A stretch of 64,000 nucleotides of DNA from Calycina herbarum (taxonomy: Eukaryota; Ascomycota; Leotiomycetes; Helotiales; Pezizellaceae), in contig LLEY01000014.1 in assembly GCA_001414485.1 (NCBI GenBank), positions 1 through 64,000 of the forward strand, read 5' to 3'. Positions within the stretch are counted from its first letter, which is position 1, and every line of letters begins with the position of its first letter. Of the stretch, positions 48,088 through 60,565 are shown piece after piece. A program made the translations under genes and the position numbers. The notes beneath the pieces were generated by a model that had not been told where the DNA came from, ran no database searches, and saw only the letters and a program-made list of their open reading frames with translations.

Positions 48088-49106
48088 ATTGTCCGAGGCG
48101 GAGGAACAATTGTCACGAACGAAGGAGAGGAGAGGAAGGGAAGGGAGGGTGTGTTGGTGGTGGATGAAAAAGAAAGAATTGAAGCTTCGCTATCCGGAGG
48201 AGATCGGAAGTTCAAAGTTGTTGGCCGTTGAGAGCTCAAGGATAATTTTTAGCTTCCCGATACTTTGCACGTGACAATCGCCGACTTCAACCAATTTCAC
48301 TCTTTGATCAATAAATATTTAAGACATCATCTATGTTATTTTAACCTTCTTGTTCAAATCGGTTATATGGCTCATTTATTTCAAGTTCCACATCGAGTCT
48401 TATGGCATACATCGAAGGTGATCAAAATCCTGACTCTCCGTCGTATAATATCTTAATACTTGTTGCTTCTGGCAGAGGTAATGCGCACCTGGGTAGTGGC
48501 TCAATGTGCTTGTTACATACGGTAGAAGTCGTAGAATAGGGGAGATGGTAGGGATTTTTGTTACCTTTTACTATTCCACACCCAATTATCGCAACACATC
48601 GCTAGATTAATCTGATACCGCCCCCAACCCCCCCCTCTTGATGATAACTCGGTGAGCTTGGCTATTCACAAAGGACGTTTAGAAGAGCAGAATATATAAT
48701 TTATTGATATTTTCACGAAAGGGGGCGGGCTTACTTTCCCGGGGGTTGGGATTCGGATGGGTTGGTATCATACTAGCAGTTATATTTAATCTTCATTAAT
48801 ACTCTGCGGAAAGTGCAACGGATTTCTTCGTATCTAAATAAATACTTTGGAAGTTCCCAAGTGTCTAATTCATCTTGACCTGTAAGAAATCTGCATCCGA
48901 TAATGACTTTAAAAGTACATCGTTCTTGCCTTTTATTCTCCATTGTTCTACTTGTTTAGAATAACGATGGCTCATTGTTCCAAATCACCGGGGTAATATT
49001 TTAATTGTCCTAATCGTTTAGGATAACGACGGCTCATTGTGCCAATTTTCTAGAATAATCGATTCCAGAAGGAAGGTACGAATATGAATCAACAGTGTTT
49101 ATTCAG
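48088..49106. other. Interval with a short tandem duplication
   Basis: No gene is supported. Two 44-bp copies (48942-48985 and 49004-49047) share TTTAG(A/G)ATAACGA(T/C)GGCTC in tandem at a 62-bp spacing. Confidence 0.5.
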
Positions 49107-51234
49107 CTAATATCTATAAAATCTATCATACAAAATCCTCTTGTGTCTGATGTAGTACCCTGCATCTTTTGTAGTTACCAGTCTTGCTCTAACATCATCT
49201 GGTAATGGATAAATTGTAGGATTACCACCTGGCATGGTTACCATACAACACAAAAGTCTATTGTTGACACAATACTTGCAAGCGAACTCGCCAACACTTG
49301 GTGGATAAGTCTTCTTGGCTCTGTTACACATGCGACACTCTACACACCTATTTGAAGACCGATCACCATATTTCCATCACTGATTAGCAATACGAGACTT
49401 TCCTTGCTGTGTTCTCCAAATTGACTTTTGCTCTTCCAATTTTGCAGCGAAAGGGGAGTGCATTTCATGTAGGTCAAGCAAAGAATACAAAATTCCAGGA
49501 AAAAAGAACTTGAACGGCGGAATGTTGTCTTCAAGAGATGGATCAGATGGACCAGGGGCAGATCCAGGTCTGGAAACGGACGCGGGTCCCGCTGAACCAA
49601 ACGAAGAGCTAGCGATTGATGACGACGGATCTTGCTTGAATGCCGTTGATTGTACCCAACGAAGGATTCTTGATGGTCCAGCAGTGGGGTGGTCAACGGG
49701 TAGTGACTCTTCTGGGGCAGGAGAATTATCAGAGATTGCCGAGTTTCGTCTTGAGAATCGATCCCCTGGAATTGGCGAGGTTCGGTTACCGGTGGTCCTA
49801 GGGGTTCGAAGTACTCCTGGAGTGCTTGGTACCGGATTATCAAACATAGGAGTATCTGGAGTATCGAGTGTTGGACTGAAAATGGGAGTTTCGGGAAGAA
49901 TTGGCGTATCCGGCGTGATGGTGAGATTAGGTCGAGACTGTCTACCTGAAGCTTGTACAATACTAGGGAAGTTCCGAGCAGTTCCTAAGCCAACAGTTGG
50001 ACGGGATCCAATAAGTTTGTTAACTTTCTCATCCCATGCGTCGTCAGTAACACGTGCTTCTCACATTCCTTAAGCTTATCCTTGGTTTCCTTAAGCTTAT
50101 CCTTGGTATCCTCCAGCTCATTGTTCAACGCATCATTCTCGTCAGTCTTCTTCTTCAAATTGTCCTTCAAATCCTGCAAGGCCCATCTACTAGTAGGATC
50201 TCGGCAACCCGCATGGTGCATGTCGAACAGAATATCGAGATTCTTGAAACACCTCTCACTTACTTTGCGCAACTTCTCAGCTATTTTAAAATTTGCCTTT
50301 AGTTCATCGTATTCCTTCTTTGAGACTTTATTAGCGCAAATCCTTTTGAAGCTTTTCAACGTCTTTTCGGAGTCGGTCGTTGTCGGCAAAGGATCTTGAG
50401 ATGACCTTTTCGAAAGTTGCCGGATCTGGAGCGATGCTTGACAATCTCTGAACCTCTTCTCTTGTGGCGTCTCTCTGCTCCTGCATATTGGCGAGCTGAC
50501 TAAAAGACACTCCGCCTGGGCGTCTATTGGTAAACACTCCCTATGCACCTTTAGCAATTCTTCGTATTTCTGTTGGGTATCCTTGGCATATTTAGTTTCA
50601 TCGTGAACTTGGTCCTCCAGACTTGATTTCGCCCTCGAACAATGACGGAGATCACTCTCGAGTGCCCGAATTGCATCCTTCTTCTCGTGATACCATTGGT
50701 ATCATTGGCAATCTCATTCTTGGCTAATTTCTTTTGCAAGAAATCACCCTGCTGGTCTCCATGAAATGTCGAGACAGGGCAAGAGATGCGCCATGATCCC
50801 TTGGCGAAAACCTCTGGATGTTGGGTTGCGGGAATGAACCTATAAATAAATCTCTTGTGCAACATGGTGGCTCCCTCATCGATATCTCCAAGTTCCAAGT
50901 AAGGAATGGTCTCGGTCACGATCTCGCAAGGCTTTGCCTTTGCTACGTGTTTGGCGAGTTTCATGTGGCATATCATACCACTTATCGCCCAAGGTTAGTT
51001 CGTGCTTAAGTTGGGCGGCCATCTTGGCTTTCTTATCCAAACTTTTATTCTGAGCAGTATTCAACTGCTCATGTCTGCGCACTTGTTCAGCAGCGTAGCC
51101 ATGCTGCGATTTTCGCTTGGTTCCAGCTGCAATTGGACGCCTCCAATTTGGAAACGACCTCCACGACCCGGTCCACCGAATCCTCCACGGCCTGGTCCAC
51201 CAGAACCGGAAGCGCCAGAAAAAGAAGCAGACAT
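49107..51234 (-). pseudogene. Frame-broken coiled-coil and Cys-rich gene, lineage-specific
   Basis: Protein-like pieces on the minus strand line up in one direction but change frame several times. A Gly/Arg-rich start (MSASFSGASGSGGPGRGG) is at 51234. A basic helical part (HEQLNTAQNKSLDKKAKMAAQ) follows near 51060, then coiled coil near 50670-50540 and 50470-50340, and a longer coiled coil at about 50340-50060 with KDKLKETKDKLKE heptads. A Ser/Pro-rich segment with TPDTPILPETPIFSPTLDTP is at about 50050-49380. The C-terminus has CVECRMCNRA and a CKYCVNNRLLCC cluster, which may bind zinc. I see no convincing introns at the frame changes, so I call it a pseudogene. A multi-intron gene or sequence errors are alternatives. 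The family is unknown to me. Confidence 0.5.
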
Positions 51235-51289
51235 CTTTTCTAAATTAAAATAAAGAGATCAATTACGAACTCTTAAAAAAAGGTTTGAA

Positions 51290-51610
51290 ATGTAGGACAC
51301 CAAAGAGGTATACCTAAAATAAGTATTAAAGTAGGGAACCAAAGAGGATCACCTAAAGTATGAATGTAAGCAGGAAACCAAAGGGGTTTACCTGGATTCT
51401 ATCAAGAAGAAAGGCAGGGCGCCAAAGAGGAACACCTGAAATTATGAGAAAAGACAAGGAACCAAAGAGGTTCACTTGATTTCTATGAAATAAGGGGCAG
51501 GGCGCCAAAGAGGAACACTTAATTTGTATGTAGGGCAGGGAACCAAAGAGGTTCACCTGAATTTAAAAAAGATATGTGAAGAGCGGGACACCAAAGAGGT
51601 ATACCCGAGT
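51290..51610. repeat. Minisatellite of about eight 40-bp units, core CCAAAGAGG
   Basis: The core CCAAAGAGG(T/A)(T/A)(C/T)ACCT occurs about eight times between 51300 and 51605 at a period of about 40-45 bp, with units preceded alternately by GGGA or GGGCG. It begins about 60 bp upstream of the start codon of the decayed coiled-coil gene, so it sits in that gene's leader or promoter. Confidence 0.78.
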
Positions 51611-52016
51611 TTGTGTAGGGGGAGACAGATCGGAATATAACGCACCGGAGGGAAGAAAGAAGATCGAATTAGGATGGCGGAGGGGGTCGAATGGTAAAAA
51701 GAGGAAAGTCGAGATGCGCGCGCGAGCGCGAAACAATTGAGGAAGTAAACGGTCCGCAGACGGTTGAAAAATCTAGGAATTGATTAGTAAGAAGTCACCG
51801 AAAACGATCGCAGCACGAAATACGGTCGCGGCAGATCAATAGGGAGGGGGTAACTCACTTCAAGCGTGTCGTGAACCTGGGGGAGAAAGATCGCGCAAGC
51901 AAATTTGGATATATCAAAAATTAGCGTGCCGCGGTCACGTGTGAGGATTCTGATACTCGACAGCCGCAGCCCTTTGTTCTGGTGCGGCGGTGGGTTGACG
52001 AGTTGATATTAAAAGC

Positions 52017-52252
52017 GGTAGTAAATAAATAAACCGTTGTATCAACTTTCCAGTACTGCCTTGGAACTTGATTGCTCCAATTTACCTAGGCTAGAAATTC
52101 AAAATTGCCCAAATTACCTAGGATTGTTTACTTCAATTAAACTAGAAAGTTGCGCATTGCCACTTTAGGTCTTCTCAATGCTCTGGTCCAAAAGTATGAA
52201 CCCAAATTGAATGAGAGAATTGAGAATATGCCGCCAGAAGAAATACTACTGC
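52017..52252. repeat. Second, more diverged MITE-like element
   Basis: Its first 60 bp align with those of 33357-33544 (for example GTAGTAAATA and TTGATTGCTCCA against CAGTAAATA and TTGGATTGTTCCA). Its right end AAATACTACTGC is a rough inverted match to the left end. The middle is unrelated or strongly diverged. Confidence 0.4.
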
Positions 52253-53301
52253 AATACAGTTTCAAGACAAGGAAATTAATTTGAAGAATAAAAGAGGTAT
52301 GAATGCTCGGATACGAGTATATTGAAAGCTACTGACGGGAAAGGTACAGCGGCCACAGCAAAGATTGTAAAAATGCAGCAACATTGAGTAATGTAAGCAA
52401 GAAAGATATGGTCAGAATAACACAAGGAAATTCACATTTCGAGTACAAGGTATACAGCATAAGTCCGAGTTCCACAACACTAGTAATGGTATCCCTTCTA
52501 GCGCCAGAGGTCGAGAGAGGGAAAGGTACACTCAAATTATATTCTTTGATTAACATATTTTTGGGTGTACGTTTCTTCTTCTTCCGGACAGCTGTTACCT
52601 GAAGGAGATATTTTAATAATTTGCAATGTAAAGGTAACCCGAGAGGGGAGATCAAGTCAAGGGTACATTATTAACTTGAATGTGAGTACTTGATCCAAGT
52701 ATAAAAATCAAGTCTACCATGTCCCATTAGAAAATCCCCTTCGTCTGATGTTTCGCGAATTTGAAATAGGGGGAAGTAATCGTGGACTGTTCAATGTCAG
52801 CTGCCACGGAATCATCTTTTCTTGAGCATCTTGAATAAACCAACTACAAATTTCATCTTTATTTCTTTCTACCTACTCCGAGATCATTTCTCATTCCATA
52901 TCGGGATATCGTGAGCGCGAATCAAGGGTATGATTTCATTCCTCGCCCATCAAAGGTATTTAATTTACGATTAAAGAAGTTTTACAAGAGAATCTCAGAG
53001 ATTAGAAGTAAGTAATTGATTAAGATCGTGGTTTCTAATGTTGCTTTAGATGTTTGTTTGATTCAAGTTTATGAAGTGACGTTGTCGAGAAAGAAAATCT
53101 GCTTCACTCGGTTAGGTCTAGCCTAACGGGGAAAGGAAACCTACCAGCCGAGAACTTCAAAATGACCCCCTCAATAAAAAAAAAGTAAGATGGAGTCAAC
53201 TTTACGACAATCAAGAGTGCTCCCCCTAAAAGGAGGCAAAAACGTGCAATAAGTTCATCCAATTCCAGACTCGCTAGGTATATAAAGCATATTCATAACA
53301 A

Positions 53302-53325
53302 TATATATATATATATATATATATC
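53302..53325. repeat. (AT)n microsatellite
   Basis: A pure AT dinucleotide run of about 24 bp downstream of the zinc transporter gene. Confidence 0.85.
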
Positions 53326-53531
53326 ATCTTCTCCACCCTTCCTCAGCCAACCCGCATCACACGTCATAATTCTTACACATAATCATAATCACAACTCCCC
53401 CTTCATCTTCATCTTCATTCATCAAAGCAAAAATCTTTTATAATAAAAAACGCCCGTCCACTTCAAGCGTAACCAAAAAACCCTCAAATTCATCTTCACG
53501 CTACACATATAAATTTTACAATCAAAACCAT

Positions 53532-54887
53532 CTAATGATGATGTCCAATCTGCGTGAGTAGAGGGATCAACATCCCACCCACAGCTGCAAAAGTATCCCT
53601 CATCTGGGGCTTCGGTTTATTCCTCTGGCTGTTCCCTGCGTCTGAATAGCCGTTGCTCATGGCGTGTTCGTGTCCTGAGTCTTCTTGCATTGCGTGCATG
53701 GCCACGTATCTATTCATAATTAGTAAATTTCATGGGCAAAGGGGAGAGGGGATAATTACAAAAATGTGCCGGCACTAAATAAAAGTAGCATTCCCGTCCA
53801 CCACTGTCCTCTTTCTCCTTCGATGTGATCTCCTCCCATGATATTCACTAGTAACCACGTAGTGAGAGCTCCAAATGGAGCTGCTAGACTGAAAATAACC
53901 AGATGGCCCCGCGCAGCACGTTTAGAAAGACCTTGTTTTAATAGGACTGAAGTTAATCCGAATGCAGCTGGGGCTTTATGTATCATAATCGCGACGAAAA
54001 TTATGAATCCTAGTTTCTGATTCGATGTTGAGGTTGAAGCTCCCATTGCGATGCCATCTGCAGCAGCATGAATTACGAGACCCGTGGTGGTTGCTAAACT
54101 CCGTGTTTGTTTTGGAGTTGGTGCCATGGAGCGGAGAAAGCTTTCTGATTCTTCGTCAACATCATCAGATGATGTCCTGCCCAAGGCTTGGAGATTGATC
54201 TCTCTTGCTGCGTGTGGAGGTTGTAAATTCTCCGAGGCCAGTCGTGGGAGTTTGTCAATTAGGAACATGAGAATGAATCCTAATACTAATGACAAGCCAA
54301 CATAAAATGTAGGAGGCTCTGCTTCTGGTTTCCCTTCCTCGTGTGGGTATTCTTCTTTGGCCTTTTCTGCCGGATGAGTTCCATCTGCCGGTGGGGTGGT
54401 TTCCTTCTCGGCTGGAGGGGAAGTGGGTGCGGGCGTGGTGGTATCTTTCCCTACGATATCTCTCGCAATCATAGCACTCAAACGACCATCTAAAACTCCA
54501 GCATCTCTCCGTAAACTGCCCGAATTCCTCCTCTCAATAAACATTGGCGCAATTCCAGCTTTCACAGGCCAAGCGACCGCGCCCCTTTCCTGTAAACTCC
54601 GTCGCGTATGGGAATGTCCTGCTGATCCCGCGGTATAAACTGCTTCAATTCCTTCGGGTATAATGACTATCAATGATGTGCCCACCAGTACGCCCATTCC
54701 TATGGTCGAGATCAATCGTAATTGCGATGAGGATAAGGTCATGGATAGAGGAAGTGCGCCGGCGAGGAATGAGCTATGGGTGGTATTAGTCAAGCTTCCG
54801 CAAATGTTTGCTTGCAATGGAGATTTTGTCCTACGCCAATGCCATCACCACGCTCAACATGAGCAGTAAAAATAGGCCGTCCAACAT
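53532..54887 (-). CDS. ZIP-family zinc/metal transporter, ATX2/SLC39A9 type
   Basis: Exons 54887-54835, 54773-53760 and 53709-53532 give 414 aa. The start MLDGLFLLLMLSVVMALA is the first membrane helix, spliced to SFLAGALPL. There are eight predicted helices. The metal-binding helix 4 reads GLVIHAAADGIAMGAS and helix 5 IMIHKAPAAFGL (families have HxxxDG and HK(A/I)P). The loop between helices 3 and 4 is long, with Glu/Pro-rich and Ser-rich parts, and the protein ends GHHH after a soluble loop with HAMQEDSGHEH. Such proteins move zinc or manganese into the cytosol from the Golgi or across the plasma membrane. The ATX2-like GxGVLVGTSLIVIIPEG motif supports the subfamily. Confidence 0.9.
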
Positions 54888-56497
54888 CTTGGGAGCTTTG
54901 ACTCGGCCTCTATTTTGAGTCTGGACACGACAGTTGCTTCTCTTCGAATCGTTTGCGCTGCTACCGATTCATGGCGATTTTAAAGAGGGGAAGACATGCA
55001 AAAACAATGATAATGCTCGAGGAAACGACTGAGAGGTTGCGCTGGGGAGTTGCAAGCTGTGGTTGGAATTGTATGGCGGTCGCTGAGCTGTGGTTGACAA
55101 TGACAATGACACCTGGAGATTTGTCGAGTCTCATGTTCCTTCGCCGCACGGCAGGGGTCCCCCTTTCACTTTCAGCCTTGCCGGTGAAAAACGTGACATA
55201 TTTCAGGAACTACTGCGAAGAGATAATGTGGACCTTGAGTTCAGAATTGTTCGAATCAGCTAAACAAAGCTGTTCTTAAAGTTTGTAAATGTGTTTCCAA
55301 ACTCTGGGCAGAAGGGGGCTGATCACGTGTAGTATTCTAAGTGGAGCCTGAGGCATCAGTAGTTGGCGACCCCTTTTCTCTCCAATTTCCGCTTGCAATG
55401 AATCTCTCGTCAACACCATAACCAAACCTCTTGCCTACTCGCCATCTTCTCCACGATAGCCACTTCGTCAAGTGGCGCTGTGGTGTATCGGTTGAATCTC
55501 ATCGCATTACAAATTCGGCACATTTTCTTTTGATAAAGGATTTCATGTTGTTATCGAGAGTCAAAGGCTCCAGCCGCTTCACCTCCACGAGACGGAAGAA
55601 CTAGATCTGTAGATCCTCGTCAAAGACTTCTACACCGAGTAACACTAGCCTGTGACACCCTCTTCTATAGAGGGCGACGCAAGCACCTTCTCCAGCTGCC
55701 GTTTTCAAATATACTCCCGCAGTAGTTGCGGGAGTCGGCGATACGGGATGGGCCGTAAGCATAGGGTTGACATGTTGGAATGTACGAAATTACACAAACA
55801 CATGAGATCGACAACAACACCATTCTACGAGGCCCCTTTCACCTTCCTATGTAGCCAAGAGACCAAGCTACTACTTGGCCGGTTCAAGCTTTAAGAAGCT
55901 TTCCCCCCTCCAGCACCGGGCTCAGATCTAGCGTGATAAGCTTTCCCTTGTGCTAGTGCCTTACAGGCCTTCCTAATCTGGCGTAGTTCCACCTTCATCG
56001 GTACTCATTACCAGGCTTTACTCCGTCTCTACTCAGGTACCTACACCACATCCACCAGCAAATCGAGGGCGAATCTCCTCGGTGGCTTCAAGGAGGCCAT
56101 CTAACCCACCTCAACCCCGCATCGCCGATAAGACGCCAGGTCGAGTTGCTGCATCTGGCAATAACTGCCGCTGTAGATGCTTGTATAGATGCTATGCATC
56201 CGAGAGCCTTGGCCCTTTCTGTCAATATCATTCGCCTAATGCTTTATACGTCTCGGACTTCTTTCTCATCTCACTGTCGGAAGAAACCAGGTTTGCGAGA
56301 GTAACAGCATCAGGTGGGTAGATTGGGTCAATGAGGGCCGGTTTTGATATATTTTCCTTTTCTACAGCACCTTTATCTTTTGAACGTGGTAGAGAGAAAT
56401 AATACATATACCGCTCTATGTTTCCTCTATTTTCACAAGGGCATCCTTCTACCGACAACTCCCAACTGACTCCAGTTTCGAGTTCCAAGGCTTCAAT
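54888..56497. other. Interval without supported gene
   Basis: Short frames (54953-55279, 55652-55894, 56082-56321 plus; 56228-56719 minus) have no domain. The last one is antisense to the start of the protease gene. I see no tRNA or other RNA gene. Confidence 0.4.
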
Positions 56498-57683
56498 ATG
56501 ATTTCCAACATCCTCCCAATCGTTGCTTTTGCCGGTGCGGCTATGGCTGCTTGCCCTCTTTCCGTTGAGATTACCAGCGCAAGCGACCACACTGTTACAG
56601 CAGCTGTCACCAACACTGGTAGTGAGACCATCACCGTTTTCACCGGAAACACTGTTCTCAGCGACGAAAACACCTTGGATCTCTTGGTTTCTGATGCCGG
56701 TATAGAATTCCCCTGACATCCATTTGAAATTTCATTTTGACTAATCCCCCATTAGCTGGTGCAGCACTTCCTTTCGAGGGTGTCTATGTCAACTACAAGC
56801 GCACTGGTCTCAGTGCCGCTGCTTTCAAGACCCTCGCACCAGGAGAGACCGTCACTTCTTCTGTCAACGCAGCCAAGACCTACAAGCTTGAGGGTGTTGA
56901 GACTGCCACAGTCACTGCTCTCCAGGGATTCAAATATGTCGCTGGAACCGAAGCTCCATTTGCGTTGAGTGAGATGGAATCTGAGGAATGCGCCGCCGTT
57001 TCCTCCAACTCGGTTGCCATCACCCCTGACCAAAGTGTCGTTGCAGCGTAAGTTTTGCTTGAGAATCTTTTGAAAACCCGCCAGCTAATACGTTCCCCAG
57101 TGAGCACATCTCCAAGCGCAACCTTGAGAAGCGTGCTCCAAACTCGAGAATCAGCAAGCGCGCTGTCACTTACAGCTCATGCACCACTGCTCAAACCACC
57201 TCCCTCAAGGCAACTGTAGTAGACGCCATTTCCGAGTCCTCTGCTGCATACACCGCGGCCGCAACTGCTCTCTACTACTTCACCACTTGGTTCAAGTCCA
57301 CTGCCCAAGAGACCAAGGTCCGAACCATCTACAACGATGTCGTGGGCCTTCAAACCACATCCCCAACCATCTCTTGCACTGACACCTATGGTGACTGTGC
57401 CTCTGGAGATGCCCTTCTCTACACTGTTCCAAGTGCCAACTACATCGTCCCATGCCCATCCAACGGATACTGGGGATTCCCAGAACTCTCCGCCACTTGT
57501 GCCGATTTTGATTATGACCGTGCTGGATGCATTCTTCACGAGGCCACCCATTTGTTTGGAACTGATGATTATGCTTATGGACCAACTGCGGCCAAAGCTT
57601 TGTCGGCTACCCAAGCCAGTGCCAACGCGGACACGTACGAGATGTATGCTGGAAGTGTTAGACTAAAGGGATGCTCTGGTTAG
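56498..57683 (+). CDS. Deuterolysin (M35) secreted metalloprotease precursor
   Basis: Exons 56498-56699, 56756-57047 and 57101-57683 give 358 aa. A signal peptide (MISNILPIVAFAGAAMA) precedes a propeptide of about 165 residues that ends at dibasic sites (ISKRNLEKR and ISKR), where a Kex2-type protease would release the mature enzyme beginning AVTYSSC. The mature part has the aspzincin zinc site HEATHLFGTDDYAYG, which fits HExxH with the third ligand Asp in GTxDxxYG, and six conserved-position Cys residues. Deuterolysins degrade proteins outside the cell and often favour basic substrates. The length matches the family. Introns have normal donors (GTATAG, GTAAGT). Confidence 0.93.
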
Positions 57684-58161
57684 AGTGTATGTTAAGCGAG
57701 GAAACAGGAGTGGAGGTTGGCAGTGGAAGGAGTAGAGTTGATGAGGAGGGGTAGAAGGAGGATGAGAATGTGATATTCTCGAGGGGGACAAAGTTCCAAA
57801 GTAGTACATGTAAATCTTCACTACTTGAAATTCTAGTTACATAATACAGGGTTTGACACGGACTTTGAATTTTGAATATTCTTGAACAGTGAAATTTGAT
57901 AAAGGTGACATCTATGCTTATAAGAAGTTGTAAGTGAGAGAGGCTTGAAGAGAAAAAAGAGGAAGAGGAGAATCGCTAAAGCAGTTCCACTCTAACACAC
58001 CCCTGCAAGTCGCGTCTCGGTGAACGCGCCCGCGAACCTTGAACAAACGCTCAGGACAGAAGGTGATCCTCTCGAACCTCAACTTCCATTATCAAGACAA
58101 TCGCTCTCTTCCAACTTACGCTGCGCATTCAAGCTTCCACCATCGCATCAAGATTGACACA
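57684..58161. other. Interval between deuterolysin and Hat1 genes
   Basis: It holds the 3' flank of the protease and the leader of the Hat1 gene. No further gene is seen. Confidence 0.4.
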
Positions 58162-59830
58162 ATGGCCGAAAACGAGGCGGCTGACTGTGAGTACCATCTG
58201 TCCTTATCACCTCGCATTCGAGAGAGCGCAATCTGGCGACAATCGAGTTCTCTCGATGCGACAATCCTCACCACATGCGCCAGGTTTGGAAAAATCATAT
58301 GCGCATACAATTGCCTTGATCGCCATATCACAAGCTAGCTCTGACTGACTTTCACCTTCTAGGGTCCACCAGCTCGAACGAAGCTGTCCACATCTCTCTC
58401 GTCACACCAAAGAATCTCCTCCACACCTTCCACCCTAAGTTCACCTACCCCGTATTCGGCGATGAAGAGACGATATTTGGATATCAGGGATTGAAGATCA
58501 ACCTCAAATATAATGCCTCTGACATGCGACCGGTTCTACAAGTCACTTACAATAAGAAATTCAAGGCCATAGGAGAGACGGAGCCCACAGATGTTAAGGC
58601 GATATTGGAGGGTGTTCTGCCAAAGAGTACGTTGGCAATTCACTAATGTTATATTTTTTTACTGACAATAATACAGCTGCATTCGAGAAAAATACCGAAT
58701 TTCAAACTGCGATTTCAAATCCTAGTTATGCCAATTGGACACCACCCGGAGAATTATGGAAGACTATCAAAACCGGCTCCAAGACCCTGGAGATATGGAA
58801 GGGAAGTCTGGCAGATATGGCAGTCCAACAAATCGTCAAGCGGATCCAAGTCTTAGTTCCATTCTTCATCGAGGGCGGTACACAAATCGACCTGCGCGAA
58901 CCGGAATGGTCACTGGATAGATGGACCGTCTTCTTCCTCTACGAAAAGAAAAATGAAGAAGTGGAACCAAATACCTCACCCTATCACTTCATGGGCTACT
59001 CAACAGTCTACCGCTATTTCTTCTACCAACCACTTACACCCCCATCCTCACCTGATGGCAAAAAACAAATCCAATCTAAATCCCAAGCTGATTTTAAATT
59101 CCCACTCCCAGAATTCAAATTCTCCTCTCTACCTTCCCGATCACGGATTTCTCAATTCGTTCTCCTACCACCATTTCAAAGAGATGGAAATGGTTCTAGA
59201 TTCTATAATGCTATATTCGAGTACTTCCTCCAAGACCCCTCCACGGTCGAAATCACAGTCGAAGATCCAAACGAAGCATTCGATGATCTCCGCGATCTAA
59301 ACGACCTAGCCCGTCTCCGCCAACTTCCCGAATTTTCCAATCTGAGAATCAACACAGGGGTAGCAGTCCGCCCCAAAGGCCCCGCCCCAAAAGAAATCCT
59401 AGACTCCAAAATCCTGGGAGAAATTCGTCTGAAACTCAAGATCGCACCAAGACAATTCTCTAGAGTGGTGGAGATGCAATTACTATCCCTGATCCCCCTG
59501 GGAATCCGACAAAGTCTTATTGAGGTTTCAACGAAGAATATCTCCGATAAGCCGGCGAAGGAATATGAGTATAGACTTTGGACACTCTGGGTTAAATCGA
59601 GATTGTATAGACATAATAAGGATATGCTTATGCAATTTGATCGAGCGGAACGAATTCAGAAGTTGGAGGAGGTTACGGGGGGTGTGGAGGCTGATTATGC
59701 CAGGCTTTTGAGAATTTTCGATGAAAGGAGTAAGGCTGGTAGTAAGCCTGCAGAATCAAATGGGAAGAGAGCTGCGCCAGATGATGAGGAGGCGGATGGA
59801 GAGCCTTCAGCAAAGAAGGCCAAGGTTTGA
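58162..59830 (+). CDS. hat1: Histone acetyltransferase type B catalytic subunit Hat1
   Basis: Exons 58162-58186, 58363-58626 and 58677-59830 give 480 aa. The N-terminal domain (SNEAVHISLVTPKNLLHTFHPKFTYPVFGDEETIFGYQGLKINLKY) is the Hat1 N-terminal fold. The GNAT core has YHFMGYSTVYRYFFY, SQFVLLPPFQRDGNG (the Q/RxxGxG/A acetyl-CoA loop) and the acidic VEDPNEAFDDLRD stretch, which holds the catalytic Glu/Asp of the family. The C-terminus ends in a basic KRAAPDDEEADGEPSAKKAKV segment that looks like a nuclear signal. Hat1 acetylates newly made histone H4 on Lys5 and Lys12 with its partner Hat2. The short first exon codes only MAENEAAD plus part of a Trp codon; the splice restores STSSNEAV. Confidence 0.93.
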
Positions 59831-60565
59831 TTGGTGGTGGAAAAAGGAAGGTACAATAATATGGATTGAACGGCGTTGGTATACACTACGGCGCCCACGG
59901 AAATGGGTCTCGGGGAATGATTTGAATGAGAAATGCTGCGCGAATATTAGAGAGTTTATACCCTCAGAATGACCTTTTTTCTAATTGAACTCCCAACAAG
60001 TTGCCTACTTATAGAGCACACGATTTCATCGTCACTTTGAGGTGCGGAAGGGATATCTCTACTAATCATGAAGCAGCCATTCCTAGATTTGACTATAAAC
60101 AATTTTCTATCACCTGCTTTTAAGGTCTCTTATTTGCTCTTTAATTTTACTTGGGGGGAGTGGCAACCTCAAATCACCCAATTGATAAAAAGCGGAAAAA
60201 TACATGTAAAACATGATATAACACAGAAATGTCTATTTATATTATACATGAGTCTCATTCTATACTACTCTATCATGTTGGCGTTGTCTAGTACATAAGA
60301 TGACCACCGTCAATGTCTACCGCGAGCTCATGTCCCCAAATTTCCAGACCACGCTACTCTGTTAACCTCTTTTATAGGCTCAATTCTACTTGATCTTTTT
60401 TTGTTTTTGTTTTGAAATCGCTCATCGCATAGCTTTCCACATCACAGCACATATCTGGATTTGACAATTTGGAGAGGCATCTCAAACAAGATTAAAAGCC
60501 TCTAATTACTCTAGAGCATATTTTTATCTTGACCTATTATCACAACTCCATATCCCCCCAAAAAT
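59831..60565. other. Interval between convergent Hat1 and membrane-protein genes
   Basis: It contains the 3' flanks of both convergent genes. No gene is supported. Confidence 0.4.

Larger units (their letters stand above)
51611..53531. other. Interval with possible MITE and (AT)n, no supported gene
   Basis: Frames at 52329-52655 are not supported by any domain. The (AT)n run is at about 53302-53325. The stretch 53330-53530 is A+T-rich and probably contains the 3' UTR of the zinc transporter. Confidence 0.4.

Noticed and set aside
49510..50073. Plus-strand 187-codon frame over the decayed coiled-coil gene
   Set aside because: It is antisense to the Ser/Pro-rich segment, whose minus-strand translation is more protein-like and continues in both directions.
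56228..56719. Minus-strand 163-codon frame over the start of the deuterolysin gene
   Set aside because: It is a shadow of the signal peptide and propeptide exon, which is well supported on the plus strand.
57177..57614. Minus-strand 145-codon frame in the protease domain
   Set aside because: It is antisense to the zinc-site exon and has a Gly/Ser-rich translation typical of a shadow frame.
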